NCBI GenBank assembly: GCA_009617715.1
Contig: VTFK01000172.1
Span: 620,001 to 684,000 of the forward strand
DNA: 64,000 nt
Reading direction: 5' to 3'
Source: Plectrocnemia conspersa
Taxonomy: Eukaryota; Arthropoda; Insecta; Trichoptera; Polycentropodidae
A program made the position numbers and the translations under genes. Below are positions 46,283 through 58,889 of the stretch, in pieces; the first letter of the stretch is position 1; every line of letters starts with the position of its first letter. Under the pieces are notes generated by a model that searched no databases, was not told the DNA's origin, and saw only the letters and a program-made list of their open reading frames with translations.

Positions 46283-46829
46283 GTAAGTAAACAATGGCAA
46301 ATTCCTTTGCATCTTGCATATAAATCGATTACTTGTGTTAGGCCCTTTAAATTTCAGCAATCGAGACACGTATCTTGTGAGATATTGCCACTTGTCAGTG
46401 TCAGTATTGTCTACCTAAATTACTGAATAAATAATAATTTAATTTTGGTTTTGCTATGTAAAACAATTTAATCGGCATTTATTGAAAACGAGTTATTATG
46501 TTCATTATATATTAGAGAGCATTCCAAGCCTTCCAATATTATTACAAATTAAAAAAAAAATATTATTACAAACAATTTATTTATTATTTTATTAATTTAT
46601 TTAGTAAATAGATCTAATTTTTAGTACTAAATTTAATTACTTTGGCTTAATTTTGTTAGATTGCTAATAAACTGTATATAAATCGCCATTTAAACAAAAT
46701 GCGAGACGAGAACACCCAGAATCAGAAATCGTCAAACGTTGTAAAACGCAAATAAATACGCTTACGAAAACCTGTAAAAAGGAAAAGAGCTTCGATCAAT
46801 CAATAAACATTAAGAATTGTTTTTCATAT

Positions 46830-47405
46830 TTTTTTATTTATTTTGTGCGAAATGGGCCGAAATATTCATTTTTATAGCCGGATGTGACACAGACGAACAA
46901 CCTTGAAATAAGTATTGCCGCTTCAACAAGAACAAGCGAGACAATGAATATTCTTACGCGCACGAATCGCATCTCCCTCGCTTACATCTGTATACATAAA
47001 CAATGCATTCACAAAAAGAATGCTGATGCACTATTGCAGTACGATTTTTTAATGTATCAGTTAACAGCAAACTGTCTTTAAATTCGGTACTCTCACAATT
47101 TTTCATAGTGATTTTTTCAAAATTGAAAATTAACTACCAATCTTATTCTACATCATTAGAAAGTGATAGTTTTGATAAAGAATACTGCCTAAAGGAGGTT
47201 TGTTTGTTTTATAATTCGTGTGGATTATTTTCTTCTTATTAGCAAAAATTTGTTTTTTATTAATTTTAAGATATAATTCCACTTTTATAAAATATGGATT
47301 CACCAATATCATATGTGATGGAGTATTCCTTCCCAAATGCGTCAATTCTCATCGAATGTTCGCAAATAGATCAATGAAACCTACATTATTCAATAAAACA
47401 CCTGT
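46830..47405 (+). repeat. R5 repeat, direct copy
   Basis: GCGAAATGGGCCGAAATATTC, GCCGCTTCAACAAGAACAAG, CAATATCATATGTGATGGAG; about 575 bp, matched in reverse at 40000-40460. The two copies flank the Inos promoter and lysozyme 1. Confidence 0.65.
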
Positions 47406-47689
47406 TTAATAGATTGACAAACGAAGACACAGATTTCTTTAAGCGTCAGGAATTTATTTCAATTAGGAATAATTGAAATATAAGTGAATCTCATATGATT
47501 AAACTACCATATATATTTTCAATCAGAATTGCTAAATGCCAAGTATCATGCCGAATGAGATAATATTTAGTAAAACCGTCAATTTTAGGCGCTAACGATG
47601 TAGGTTTTGGCAAACCATCTTAAATGTGTTCCTAGTTTTTTTTACTGTTTGATTATTGATGATTGTTAAATTATAGTTGTGTTTGAACT

Positions 47690-48010
47690 GGATTTGGGAT
47701 AATTGGTGGGGATGTGACTGGTAGTTAGGGGGTTAGTTCTAGGTCCGCTAAGTGAGGTCACCTTCAACCTCGGACTACCTCTTCGCTCCAAGAACATCTT
47801 CGCTGAACGGACTCCTTCAACCTCGGACTTACGTCTTGCTTCCTGTACGAGCAATCATCTCCGGGACACGCGCTCAATGACAAGCACTGACGCCTTCCAG
47901 AAGGAGATATTCATGAGAGTCTTTACACAGATCGCTGTACAAACGTCCTCCACAAATCATCAACTAACGCAACCGAAAATATCAAAGCTACTACCCACGA
48001 CTAGAACGCT
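47690..48010. other. GC-balanced block of unknown nature
   Basis: Stands out from AT-rich flanks. CCTTCAACCTCGGACT occurs twice (near 47761 and 47815). No long open frame in either strand. It could be a transposon fragment. Confidence 0.3.
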
Positions 48011-48304
48011 TCAATTGTTTGTTTAATGTTTTTTGTAGATTTTCATAAATATATTACTTAAAAAAAATAGTATTTTCACTTCAAACTTAACCGTGATTTT
48101 ATTTTTTAAATGTAATTAATTGTATTTTAAAATAGATATATTTTCCATGTAAATATATTTTCTGTGTATGTAAGATTATATCTATTATATGTATGTAATT
48201 TGTATTACCATATAAAAAAAAATATTTTATTATTTTTTGAAATGCTTTTAATTGCATTTTTTAAATAATACATCATACGTGTAACATTGTTATCGACCTC
48301 TGCT

Positions 48305-48334
48305 AAACTGCAACGTATCGGTACGTTGCAGTTT
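48305..48334. repeat. Perfect 13-bp hairpin with TCGG loop
   Basis: AAACTGCAACGTA at 48305-48317, loop TCGG, then the exact complement to 48334. Upstream of the second lysozyme gene by 1.5 kb. Confidence 0.6.
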
Positions 48335-49669
48335 CCCGATACTAACCGTTATTGCAGCGCAGGTATAAACAAAAACAACACACAATCGTATTTTCGTACG
48401 ACGTATATGACTTTTTTCTTGTGACTCGTCTCTACCACGCGCGAATGTACATAAATTAATGAAAAACTTGCTACAGTTAGTAATTATTTTACTTCATTAA
48501 ATTAAAATATATCTACCAATCTCCCGGCATCAGTTACACGGCCAGATAATATAAATACATGGACCATTGTTTTAACAGCAATAATATTAATACACTTTAC
48601 AGGAGCAAACAATATGCACCCTTCGAAGCGCAACATTCGGCAAATTACATTCGCTACATTAATGCATGCATTCGAAACAAAATAAAGGCGCATAAAGGAC
48701 CGTGGATTTTGGAGCGGCACTAGTCACTCAGGTATATTGATAAAGAAAACGACTACCTGTGTTGCTCAAGTATACAAATTGTTTCGTTCTAAGATTTTTT
48801 AAATTTCATTCAAGTAAAAATATAATTGGAAATCGGACGAATAATTCGAATATTCGGTTGAAGACCGTAATATGTATGTATATTAGTTTAAATTTGAGCT
48901 GATGTACATATGCGTGTATTTGTGTGAACTGAATTTAGGTGATAGTGACTCATTAGAGAAACCTGTTAAGTCATAGTAGTCATATATACATATGTAATTA
49001 ATAAATAACTGTTTAATTACTTTTTTTTAATTAAAAAAGAGTGAAAATAAAAATAACCTCAGAATAAAAGTAGTCATAGATAAAGATAGGTTCTAGATTA
49101 TTTTAATAACGGAAAAAATATCTCAAAGTTAACATGTTTAGTTAAATTTAAAATGTAGTTGTCTTTTGTGAATTCATATGGCACGGATTTATGTACATTA
49201 AATTTATTTTACCAATATTTGAGGTTATGTCATGCATTCCCTTCATAAAAATTCGTTTAAAACTATAATGTGGAATTGACTAGATTTTTCTTATAAAAAT
49301 AATATCGTTTTATAAAATAATAAAAATAAAATACAAAAAATATACCGAAATGTCAATTAACCTTGGAGTTTTCAATTATTACTTATTTAATATTATGGTA
49401 GTATATATATTTGTATGAACAATTAAACATTAATTGTATATTTTATATTATTAATTAAATTTGTTTTTTTTTTATATTATTCTTTTGTTTAAAAAAAACA
49501 AAAAATATTTCATTTACAATTTTGTTTTTTACTGCCTCTTAAATATTTATATTTTTAACACTTCAAAATTAATATTAAGCATTAGGTAATATAATTACTT
49601 TCATGTGAATTATTAATTAATTAGTAAGGTTTTTCCAGTGCCACCATAAGAAGAAAAAAAATGATCATC

Positions 49670-49759
49670 TGATAAGGCGATCAGGATGCAAGAGCAACAA
49701 AAGGCAATTATTATTACAAAGTAGTTGCGGTGGGGGTACGTTAGTCGTTCTTATATAAA
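49670..49759 (+). promoter_or_regulatory. Promoter of lysozyme gene 2
   Basis: TATATAAAG at 49752-49760 lies about 90 bp before the ATG, leaving room for a start near 49782. CTGATAAGG at 49670 is a GATA-factor site, the kind used by gut and fat-body genes in insects. Inference from motifs only. Confidence 0.5.
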
Positions 49760-49846
49760 GCAAACGGTTGGGTTTTTAGGTAGTCGCTTCTCACCCACAG
49801 TGCCGAGCAGATTTTCGCGTGACTAACTGATCATCTGACCCTCGAC

Positions 49847-52800
49847 ATGGCAAACATGACCCTCATCCTCGTAGCCCTGGTGGCTTTCATGGGCCAGCAG
49901 ATCACAGGTTGGTGACCCATCGTCATTTTTATATATTATACTTGTTTGTTAAACTTTACCTTGAACTAAGTACCTAATCCAAATGATCTAATACCAATAT
50001 GATTTATCTTGAACATCGTGAATTATTTATCGATCCTAGGATATCCGTGTTGGCAAGGTCGAGTAGTATTCATATTCAGTGTGATTTTAGCTAGCACATT
50101 AATTAGCACTAGGTGCTTTTGTAGATTTACTCTTTGTTAAAAAAACAAACAAGAATGCGATTAATAATTAATTATGGGCAGGACGTTATATTATACTATT
50201 TGCATACAAACATCGTATTATAATATTCGATCAAAAACCAGTTGAAAATAATTATCAACGATTTTAATCTGAGATTTCTCCCTTTAAAATATAATGTTGG
50301 ATATGTCCCGAAAATTTCCTCTATTATTATTTTTTATTTTATACAGAATGCTTTGATTAAAGTGTTATTTTTAATTTACGAGGTCAAATATTACAATGAT
50401 AAAAGAATTCTTACAAAATTATATACATAAAACCGTATCGCAAAAAGTGTTACTAATGAGATAAAAACCTTCCATTTTTTAATTTATCATTATGTATAAT
50501 GAAATAATATTTATATATTATTTTTAGTTATATAACAATTATTGATATATCGGCGTTTTTAAATTTTAATTACTATTTCTGGTTAATAGTTTCCAAATAA
50601 TTAATTTTTTTAACATAACAAAATTAACTAAATCACTATTTTTCTAAAACTCTTTTTTAAGAACATTGCCTATTATAATTGTACTGTAACATTTAAACCA
50701 AACATCGGTAAAATGATAGTTTATAAAGATGTTAGTTGATCTAAAAATATATTTGGAAAATAAAAAAATAACCACTATATTGTCATAACGGTTATTTTTG
50801 TCAAATATTTTCCATTAATTTTTAATCAGCAATTTAATTAAACGGTCAGTATTTTTTACTAAATGGTTTGTTATTAAATAGTAATTATTCAGGGATCTTA
50901 TTTTTTCATTAAATATTCTAAACTATAACATATGTGTATACTAAAATTATTTATAATGCTTCCAATATAATATGAACCAAATTATAAAAGTAATGAAAAA
51001 TAAAACATTTGCTTTGTTACTGTCTAGCTTCACTTACCATTTATCAAAAAATTACTGACCACTTTATGATAAATTTATTGGCCATGTAGTAACTTGCTAT
51101 ATATTCATAATATTACAATAGTTTATTTCTAAAACTTTTCTAAAAATCTTGTAGTTATCTTGTTTTAAAACGGCAGCTACACAGAAAATTAAATAAATCA
51201 TAATAAAACTTTAAATAAAATTATTATAGAATATAACGCTTTTTATCACCACAGAAACTACAGTATCTTGAATATTTTTTTTAGATTTTTTCCAAACTAA
51301 TTAATTGTATTATACAATAAAAATATAAATACAAAAAAATATTTTTGAGACGTGGGATATATCGATTTTTGTGACCACGTTAACTGCAGTACTTTTAATC
51401 GGACTTTTCTGAAAAATTGGCTTTGTAAATATCTCAGCATACTTTGCTAGTCAGTCAAAATGGCGGTTATTCAAAAAATAAAAATAAATAGTCAAAAGTT
51501 CAATTAAATAAAAAAAAATCAAGACTGACAAATTGCATTATATAATAAAAATTCAAATAAAATGAAATATTTTTACAATCTATTGTTTCAAAATGACGAC
51601 TATTTAAAATTTGCTCCTTCAATTAAAAAACAGTTATATTTTTTATTTATGAAATATAACAGTTTTTGTGACCAGAAGTATAGCTATATGTTATCCGTTG
51701 CTTGCGCCACTGCCATTACGAGTACTAGTCCAACCCTTATGAGCGGGCACCCAGCTTTTGACGGCCAGATGAGCGGGATCCCCACCTCCCCGTAATGCTA
51801 AATATTTTATTGGAGTTGCATTAGTATTTCTCCCGAGCGCTCGAGGGACGTCCTTGGCTGGCCTGCTTTGCGTAACAACACCACCCCCCTGATCTTCTAG
51901 TGGTGTATAAATTGCCTAAGTCGCCTTATTCATCTGCAATGCTTTGTTCGTCATGAGTAGTGCCTCGCGCCCTACCTCAGAAGGGCAGCCCGGGAGGTCA
52001 CTTCCCCTTAAGTGTTTGGGTTTTAACCTCAAGAGTGGTTCGGCAAACAGGTCGAATTGCGCCGAGTTTTTGTGACCACGATAAATGCAGTACTTTTAAT
52101 CGGATTTTTCTGAAAAACCGACCTTTTCAAAATCTTAATATATTTTGCTAGTCAATCTGATCCGCAATCTTGTTTCAAAATAGCAGCTATTCAAAAAATT
52201 AAGAAATTCGTAGCGCTGCTAAAATAAATCCTATAGAAAAATGTAAAGAGATTGAAATTATTTTATAATGTATTTATGAACTAAATATGTTAAGAAGTTT
52301 TCAATATTTGAAAACTATATAAATAGTTTATTTCTCAAAAATATTAATTTACGTATTTCAAAAATAAAAGTGACACAATAAAAAATACAATATCTTCTCT
52401 TTATTCTTCTACTTACTTCAAGCTTCTCAAAATAGTCGATATGAGTCAATTTAGGGTCGATTTGGAGTCGATAAAAAATATAAGCAAAAACCTCGACTAT
52501 AATTGTTACATTTAAAATGTATACACATTAGCTACAAATATAGGTTTTTAATTTTTCAACCCAAATTAGTAATAAAACTATTATTAATAAAAAAAAAAAT
52601 TTTTCTGGAAATACAATAAAAATTTTGAAAAATTTTCCGTCAAAAAGCAATTCTTTAATGGTTTTAATAAAAGCTTTATTGTAGTGCATCTGATTAGATA
52701 AAATTATATGAGATATATAGTATGTAAAATAAATATTATATTACAGACATGTATATATGTAATATGAAAAAAATATTCTATTGCAAATTTTTTTTTATTC

Positions 52801-55800
52801 ACTTTTTTAAGCACAATATTTTTTTAATTTTTTTTGACTAAAACCGTTATTTAGAAACAGTATATAAATATACCGATATTAGCTCTGATATACTTACTTT
52901 TGTTACGTTTTACGAAAATTATTCTTGGCTTTATATTTTGGACATCATTATTAAGAAAAGAATCGAATCTTGAATATGGTGTAGAATATTTTCTACAGGG
53001 GAGATTAATCGATATTTGAATAGTGTTCTCAAAAGAGTTAAATTTCAATAAATTTAAATTCAATATCCCGAGAAATAAATCAATTTTTGTAACATTGTCA
53101 ATGACATCACCTCTTCGTCAATGACGTTCCAACGTATATAATGCAATACAAATGTTGTCAAATAAAATTACTTCAATTCAATGATGTAACCACAATCGTC
53201 AATAATAAAATATCTTCTTTGACAATCTAGAAATATTGTAATTTGTAAGATGTTTGCCGTTAAACGTCGATTATTTGAATTGTTATTATGAAACGCATTA
53301 ATTTTAGGTATTCGTGCCTAATACCATGTTTGTTTTCTAACCATCGTTTAGATATAATGCGACGGAACTACTAAACGGAACACTGACCGCCTTGGGACTG
53401 ATATAATGGTACATGGGTATACCCAGAGACGAGAATACGCGGATTATGCGTTAGTCTGTGAGAAGAAAACTGGTTTTTCGACTTTGCGAACAATCATTTA
53501 TTACCACTAACTGATGGTCTTATCGATCTGCAACATTTGCACGCAGGAGATTCAATGAACTCCTCGCGGATTCCAGTCCGGTGAGCCAGGGAAGAAAACT
53601 AGTCGAGATGAAAGATTAACCTATGCTCGTCTATATGGTATTGCTTCATCAATTTTACGATTGTTTATCTTTCTTCTGTGTAATCGATTGAAGGATTATT
53701 GCGGAATGATTTTGAAAGACGCACGTGGACAACCGAATATGGCTCAAGACAGCGGCAATGACATTATTTTTTGATAAAAAATGTTAAGCGTTAAAAGAAA
53801 CACTACAATATAAGGAGTAAATTTTCGATTGAATGTTATTTAGTACAAGCTATAAAATTCCTAAAAAAATAATTTATAATGTAATTCCGTCCCCATAGCG
53901 TAAGATTGTGAGTGCAAAGCGCCAAAAAATGAATGCGTTAACGTTCAATAGATTTTGTTTATAATTTATTTTAATTTTAAGAATTCATTACTTTAAACTT
54001 TGCGCGTGACCTTTGAACAATCAATTAACATAATAATAATAAACATACGATAATAAAAATATTTAATTAAATACGCAATATCTAGAATAATACTGTTTTG
54101 ATGATGTAATAGGTATTAACGTGTATTTTATTTCAAGCTAATTACTTCAGTATTTAGACAATATATTCAATTAGACTTTATTATTATTCTCATCAAGCTT
54201 AGGGGAACTGTGCGACTTGTATAATCACTTATACCAAATATTTCTATCGACTCTTTTATGATTTATACTTTAATATACATACAAATACTATCAATTTATA
54301 TTTCACTATTAATTTCTGTAATGCGTGCTGATATATGAATCTTTAGAGTCGCATTAACGTGTGTATTTGGGAAAACATCTAATTACATTAAATTTTCAGG
54401 TGCTGATTACTAGTAAAATAATGAAAAAATCGATCATATACAGTTTCTTCACAAAGTCTACTGCTAATTTCGATATTTAGTAGAATTAGTTATTTTTATA
54501 TGCAATAAATACATATTTATGGTATATTAATTTAATTTATTATATGTGCATTGACACTTAAAAGGAGTACCAAAATTATTACTAGAATAAAAACATCAAT
54601 AAAACTAGTGAAAATCAGTTTAAACTTATTGACTAGCCCGTTGACGCTTGTTTGTTTCTCCATCCCCATACATTTCCCCTTTAATATCAGTGTCTTTCCG
54701 GTCTCTTCGTCCACTTGCAGTGTGTATCTAGACTGTTTTTTGTTACACAGTGTCACTTGTGTTTATTTTTAAACGCAAATGGTTTTCTGAGGATGTGTTA
54801 CCACACCGAATTATTTTCATTATATTTGTTGCATTTATACCATAAAAATATAAAGAAAAATCTCAGATTTTGTGGATAAAGTGTACTTTGCTTATTATTT
54901 TCCTCCCCCGTAAGTTTGTTAGATTTGCGTGGAAGAACTGAGGCAGTAGTTTCATGGTAAAATGCAGTATACCAATCGTTTTGAGGAAGCCAAAAAACAG
55001 TGATGACTGTTACCTTTGCTCTAGTAATGTGCAAGGTTTTAATCTGAAGAACACAAAGAAGATTTCTTATTTTAACATTCAAAACTTTCACCCAGTCCGA
55101 GTCAAATGATTTAGCCAGATTTAGATCTTTCTAATGAATCTGCAGAACTCAGATTCCAGATTAAAGGAGAAAAAATATTGACATCTGCTACGTCCTTTTA
55201 TTGGTTTCGAAGTAGAGAAAAAGTGTTTGTTCCTTTTTTTCTCAAGAAGGTGATCTTGTTTTTTTGCAAAGATGTTCCAGGGCTCATGGTAGCTTTCAAC
55301 ATTGTATACAAACATGACGATTGGAAGCTTTTTATTGATTCATCAAAAATAAGTCTGAAAGTAGTACTCGGCAATAAATTTATCATGTTCCTTCAGTTGA
55401 AGCCTTTCTAAAAAATCTCTTAAATATATTTCATACAGAATCCAAATTTATTTTTGATTTTTTGTTGGTCGATATCAAGGATTATTTTTTAACGCGTGAC
55501 TCATTAATCTGTTTAATCTGTATCTTTACTTTTAACCCTATTACCACGGCGTGGGGGAGCACCCATTTATGCCACAAGTTATTTAAACAATATTTCAATA
55601 AATGTTTTTCAACCTTAAATTATACAAAAAAAAAACATATTACAAGGCTCAAAGGTTCATGACGCCCTGAGGTACTAGAGATTTTCTTGATGACTTCTAT
55701 AGGTGTCATCCGTGGTCAAATGGTTTTAATGCTCGACAATATTATCGACTTCTAGAATATCGACAAACTAATATTATTTAATAATAGCTGGCATTTGCCA

Positions 55801-57349
55801 ACCTTGATTGTTGTATGCAAATATTGCAACAGCTTTTGTGTTACATTTTTTTCTGCCGCGTCAAAGTTATGCAAAAATGTACTATTAGTAACGGTGGTTA
55901 TACCAGTTGAGCGCAAAGATGACGCTATCCAATAAGCCTGCGAAAACAAGTTGCGAACCTTAACAAACGAGAGATGAATTTGCGTAGGTCGCGAACTTAA
56001 CGGCTTGCCCTGACCCGATCCGTTCGTGACCGTTCATGGTCGACATCGGTGAGGTCATAGCCAATCGCGTTCTTCTTCTAAGGATAGCCAACTTGACACA
56101 AAAAGGGCAAAACGTAATAAAAATATTATACACGATGTATACCTAATTTTCATTGCAAATAAATATAAATATTTTACTAATGATTGATTTGCATATTTCA
56201 GCTGATGAAGGACTCCCTCCCGTAACCGACGTCTGTTTGGGTTGTATCTGCGAAGCCGTATCTAACTGCAATTTGACATACACGTGCGACGGAGACACAT
56301 GCGGTCTTTTCAGAATCACGTGGGCTTACTGGGCCGATTCTGGCAAACCTACACTCGATGGACAAACACCGGACATGGCAAATGGTATGAATAAACTGGA
56401 ATTAATTGCCCTAGATGGGGTAAAAATATAAATCTCTACAGTAAAATATTTTTATTAAACATACATGTAAATAAAATATTTTTAACACTAATACTAAATT
56501 GAGAGCGTGAATAATTTCCGGATGAATTTCTTAAGCTTAGATCCGACAACGAAGCCATATTTTTTTACAACAACGTATCATTGAAAGGGATGTGGATTTT
56601 TTGCATCCACCCTTTGAATTTAGCCAAAAAAATGCATGTCATTTAATTAAACACTATGAATCCTAATAAAATTAAAAAATTTAAATGACGTTCCTGATTC
56701 TAAACCAGATTTTTTTATATAAAAAAAATATCACAAAAATATTTTTTTAAATATGTTACTCCAGTAAAATCATATTAGAATACATATACATACGTCGTAA
56801 TAATTGCAATGCCGATTCAGACCGCGCGCTCGTTGATCTCTTCTTTTAGCCTTAAACTTAATACTTACTTGGTCTCAAAAACAAACTTAGTGGGTAATAG
56901 TCTCTCATCGTAAATTGGAACAAACAGTAATTTTATTAAGCTCGTTTTATAATTACAAAGTATACATCTCATGTTTTTTTCACATCATTAATTACAGTAT
57001 TTTTTATACATAAGTCATTAGAATGATTGATAAAAAATATTCTTTATAAATTTCAGCCTATCAAAACTGCGTGACTGAGCCTAAGTGTGCTGCCAGAGCT
57101 GTCCAAGGATACATGGCTAAATTCGGAAAAGTAATATATACAATTTCATTATTTCCTTTTATATTTGCACAGTTTTGCTTATTTACATTTTACTTACAGG
57201 ACTGCAACAATGACGGTATCGTCAATTGCTACGATCATATGGCCATCCACAAAAAGGGTGGATATGGATGCACGGGGGAGCTTCCTTATGAATACGTGAA
57301 CAAGTTCAACTTATGCATATCAGCCGTTCAAAGCCGACAAGGCAAATAA
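49847..57349 (+). CDS. i-type (destabilase) lysozyme-like protein 2, 4 exons
   Basis: Exons 49847-49907, 56202-56384, 57057-57130, 57200-57349; 155 residues. Exon 1 is a signal peptide (MANMTLILVALVAFMGQQIT); cleavage near the ADEG start gives a secreted protein. Motifs: CLGCICEAVSNC, CDGDTCGLFRITWAYW, AYQNC, VQGYMAKFGK, DCNNDGIVNCYDHMAIHKKGGYGC. As in gene 1, Val sits where catalytic relatives have Glu, so it may bind or act other than as a muramidase; an isopeptidase (destabilase) role is possible. Exons 2-4 equal gene 1 in order, size and phase (1,1,0). The first intron is 6.3 kb and repeat-filled, so the assignment of exon 1 rests on phase, signal peptide and TATA box; the exon at 46246 is a weaker rival. 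A neighbouring AATAAA overlaps the stop, with others at 57415 and 57487. Confidence 0.88.
51060..52200 (+). repeat. Diverged tandem repeats in lysozyme-2 intron
   Basis: TTTTTGTGACCACG...GCAGTACTTTTAATCGG occurs at about 51366 and 52068, and the associated TGTTTCAAAATGGCGGCTATTCAAAA-type segment recurs near 51150 (diverged), 51460, 51575 and 52170. Units of roughly 300 bp, AT-rich, unknown origin. Confidence 0.5.
51675..52064 (+). mobile_element. GC-rich insertion with 14-bp target duplication
   Basis: AGTTTTTGTGACCA is present on both sides (51661-51674 and 52065-52078). The host tandem repeat continues uninterrupted across this point in its other copy at 51366, so the 390 bp between is an insertion. 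A long target duplication fits LINE-machinery insertion (SINE or truncated LINE). No coding frame recognised. Confidence 0.65.
52201..54954. other. Lysozyme-2 intron, nothing firm
   Basis: AT-rich. A more balanced stretch at about 53390-53750 has no recognisable protein. The minus-strand frame near 54532-54756 with a C-terminal hydrophobic run has no supporting evidence. Confidence 0.4.
54955..55410 (+). pseudogene. Fragment of a repeated arthropod protein family
   Basis: In shifting plus-strand frames: FEEAKK, CYLCSSNVQGFN, then in one frame SFYWFRSREKVFVPFF and VYKHDDWKLFIDSSKISLKV (to 55411). The WxLFIDSSKxSLK signature and the preceding block resemble multicopy uncharacterised proteins found widely in arthropod genomes, often repeat-associated. 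Several frame changes and stops; dead copy. Family recall is from memory and not named. Confidence 0.4.
56585..56700 (-). repeat. G-rich dispersed repeat (R2), reverse copy
   Basis: TTTAGCCAAAAAAATGCATG, TCATTTAATTAAACACTATG, AAATGACGTTCCTGATTC; in intron 2 of lysozyme gene 2. Confidence 0.55.
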
Positions 57350-57414
57350 ATAATCAATCATAATGTGTAGCTTCCTTAAACGAAAGCTTCATATTTATAT
57401 TATACTATGATTTA

Positions 57415-57492
57415 AATAAATCTTGCTATTTTCAGTCATGTCAATTAAGAATATGCATTTTTAAGTTAGAATTATGTTTTTGTCGTAATAAA
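57415..57492 (+). terminator. Lysozyme 2 poly(A) signals
   Basis: AATAAA at 57415-57420 and 57487-57492, 66-138 bp past the stop; another overlaps the stop codon at 57345. Confidence 0.5.
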
Positions 57493-57938
57493 TGTATCTA
57501 TTTATTAACTGAAATGTATTTTATTAAATATTGATCTCTTTGTAATTAGACGACTACTCAAAAAAGCTGACAATTTAATGCACTATTTGATATAATCTAC
57601 AACTTCATAAATACCACCTGTATAGTCGCAAATTATTATCTTTTTAATGTAATCCTGTAATCAAAATAAGAGCTGGTACGTTATCATGGGACAAAATACA
57701 AGAGTTGTTTGCACTCAATGTTGTCATTTTTTTCAGATTAGCAAATATTGTAAAACTGCATTATTAAACAAACAAATCATTGGTAAATATGTAGCGGATT
57801 ATAGTATTAATCGAAGAAAACTGTTAAGAAAACGTTGATATTCGTTCGAACTTGACGTGCTTAATTTGATCTTAACTTATTCGATTATAACACACGCTTT
57901 TAACTATTCGTAAATTATTATATTTGAACACACTGGGC

Positions 57939-58394
57939 TGTCATATAACAACTCAATATTTATAGCAGAAGTTTTAGTTCTGAGAAACCTCTTCCCTCCA
58001 CCAGATTCCATATAACAGATTGAGCCAGAAAAAGACGTAACCACGAACCAAATAAAGGGACTTTGCCCTTGTCTTTTAGGGCTTTATTGCCACCAGATAC
58101 TGCAACCCCTAAAGCTAGATCTATAGAGATTAGACCATCTTTGTTGCGACCTCTCCCCTTTGGAGATGGCCGTCTTTTCTTCTCGAAGGACCACCGTCTC
58201 TCGACGGAATTAAACACTTCTAACCATAGAAATGTTTTATTATCAGAGTTTACATCCTCAGAATCCTTGCTGACGCACGACCAAACGCCGTAACAGCCAA
58301 GGCGCCTTCAGGTTATTTATACACAAAAAACCACGCACGGCCATAACACACTTTTATTCGGCTATGCATAAATATATGTAAAATTGTCGGAACA
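57939..58394 (-). repeat. BEL/Pao 3' LTR (inner boundary firm, outer tentative)
   Basis: On minus it begins TGTTCCGACAATTTTAC directly after the polypurine tract. It carries TATAAATA (58314-58321) and AATAAA (58236-58241). A TG...CA-compatible end (ATATGACA) falls at 57939, where base composition drops to the AT-rich flank. Without the partner LTR the end is inferred. Confidence 0.6.
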
Positions 58395-58406
58395 TTCTCC
58401 CCCCTT
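58395..58406 (-). other. BEL/Pao polypurine tract
   Basis: AAGGGGGGAGAA on minus, abutting the LTR start TGTTCC; the primer for plus-strand synthesis. Confidence 0.75.
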
Positions 58407-58752
58407 GAAGGAACGTACATACTTTGAACAAGGGAGAAGTATTGTTCTTTCAAAACACTAGTTAAACAAACTTATTGAAAAACAGTTGGCTGAACGCAAT
58501 TATATTAACTATTAAAAAAGGTTCGCCTCTCGGATAAATACAAACTCTGCCACATATGCGCAGAAATTATAATACACGAGTATTCCCAACCGAAAAACAA
58601 TACCAAAGTATACACAACAAAAATTATAATACACAAGTATACAGAACAGATAACACGTACAAACATCGTAACATATAAACATTGCAAAAACTTATGTTTG
58701 GAACACTTTTTCCTCCCTACACTTCAAGTAGCTTTGTATCTTATTTTGAAAC

Positions 58753-58870
58753 TGTGCTGCGGTGTGCGTGTCCTTCCCCATGGTCCCGCGCTCCGTCCAC
58801 GTGCATCCCTCCTGCACCCAGTGTTGCTACTACCTCTCTTCCCCCGCATCGGGGTTGCCATCACACCACA
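58753..58870 (-). repeat. Gypsy element 3' LTR (118 bp)
   Basis: Minus strand starts TGTGGTGTGATGG and ends CCGCAGCACA (TG...CA). Preceded on minus by ATCAGGGGAGCG, the polypurine tract, just after the integrase stop. Confidence 0.88.
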
Positions 58871-58889
58871 CGCTCCCCTGATGTCCACA

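Larger units (their letters stand above)
45334..49746. other. Spacer between the lysozyme genes
   Basis: Contains the orphan signal-type exon at 46246, repeat R5, a GC-rich block at 47690 and a palindrome at 48305. Otherwise AT-rich with no recognised gene. Confidence 0.45.
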
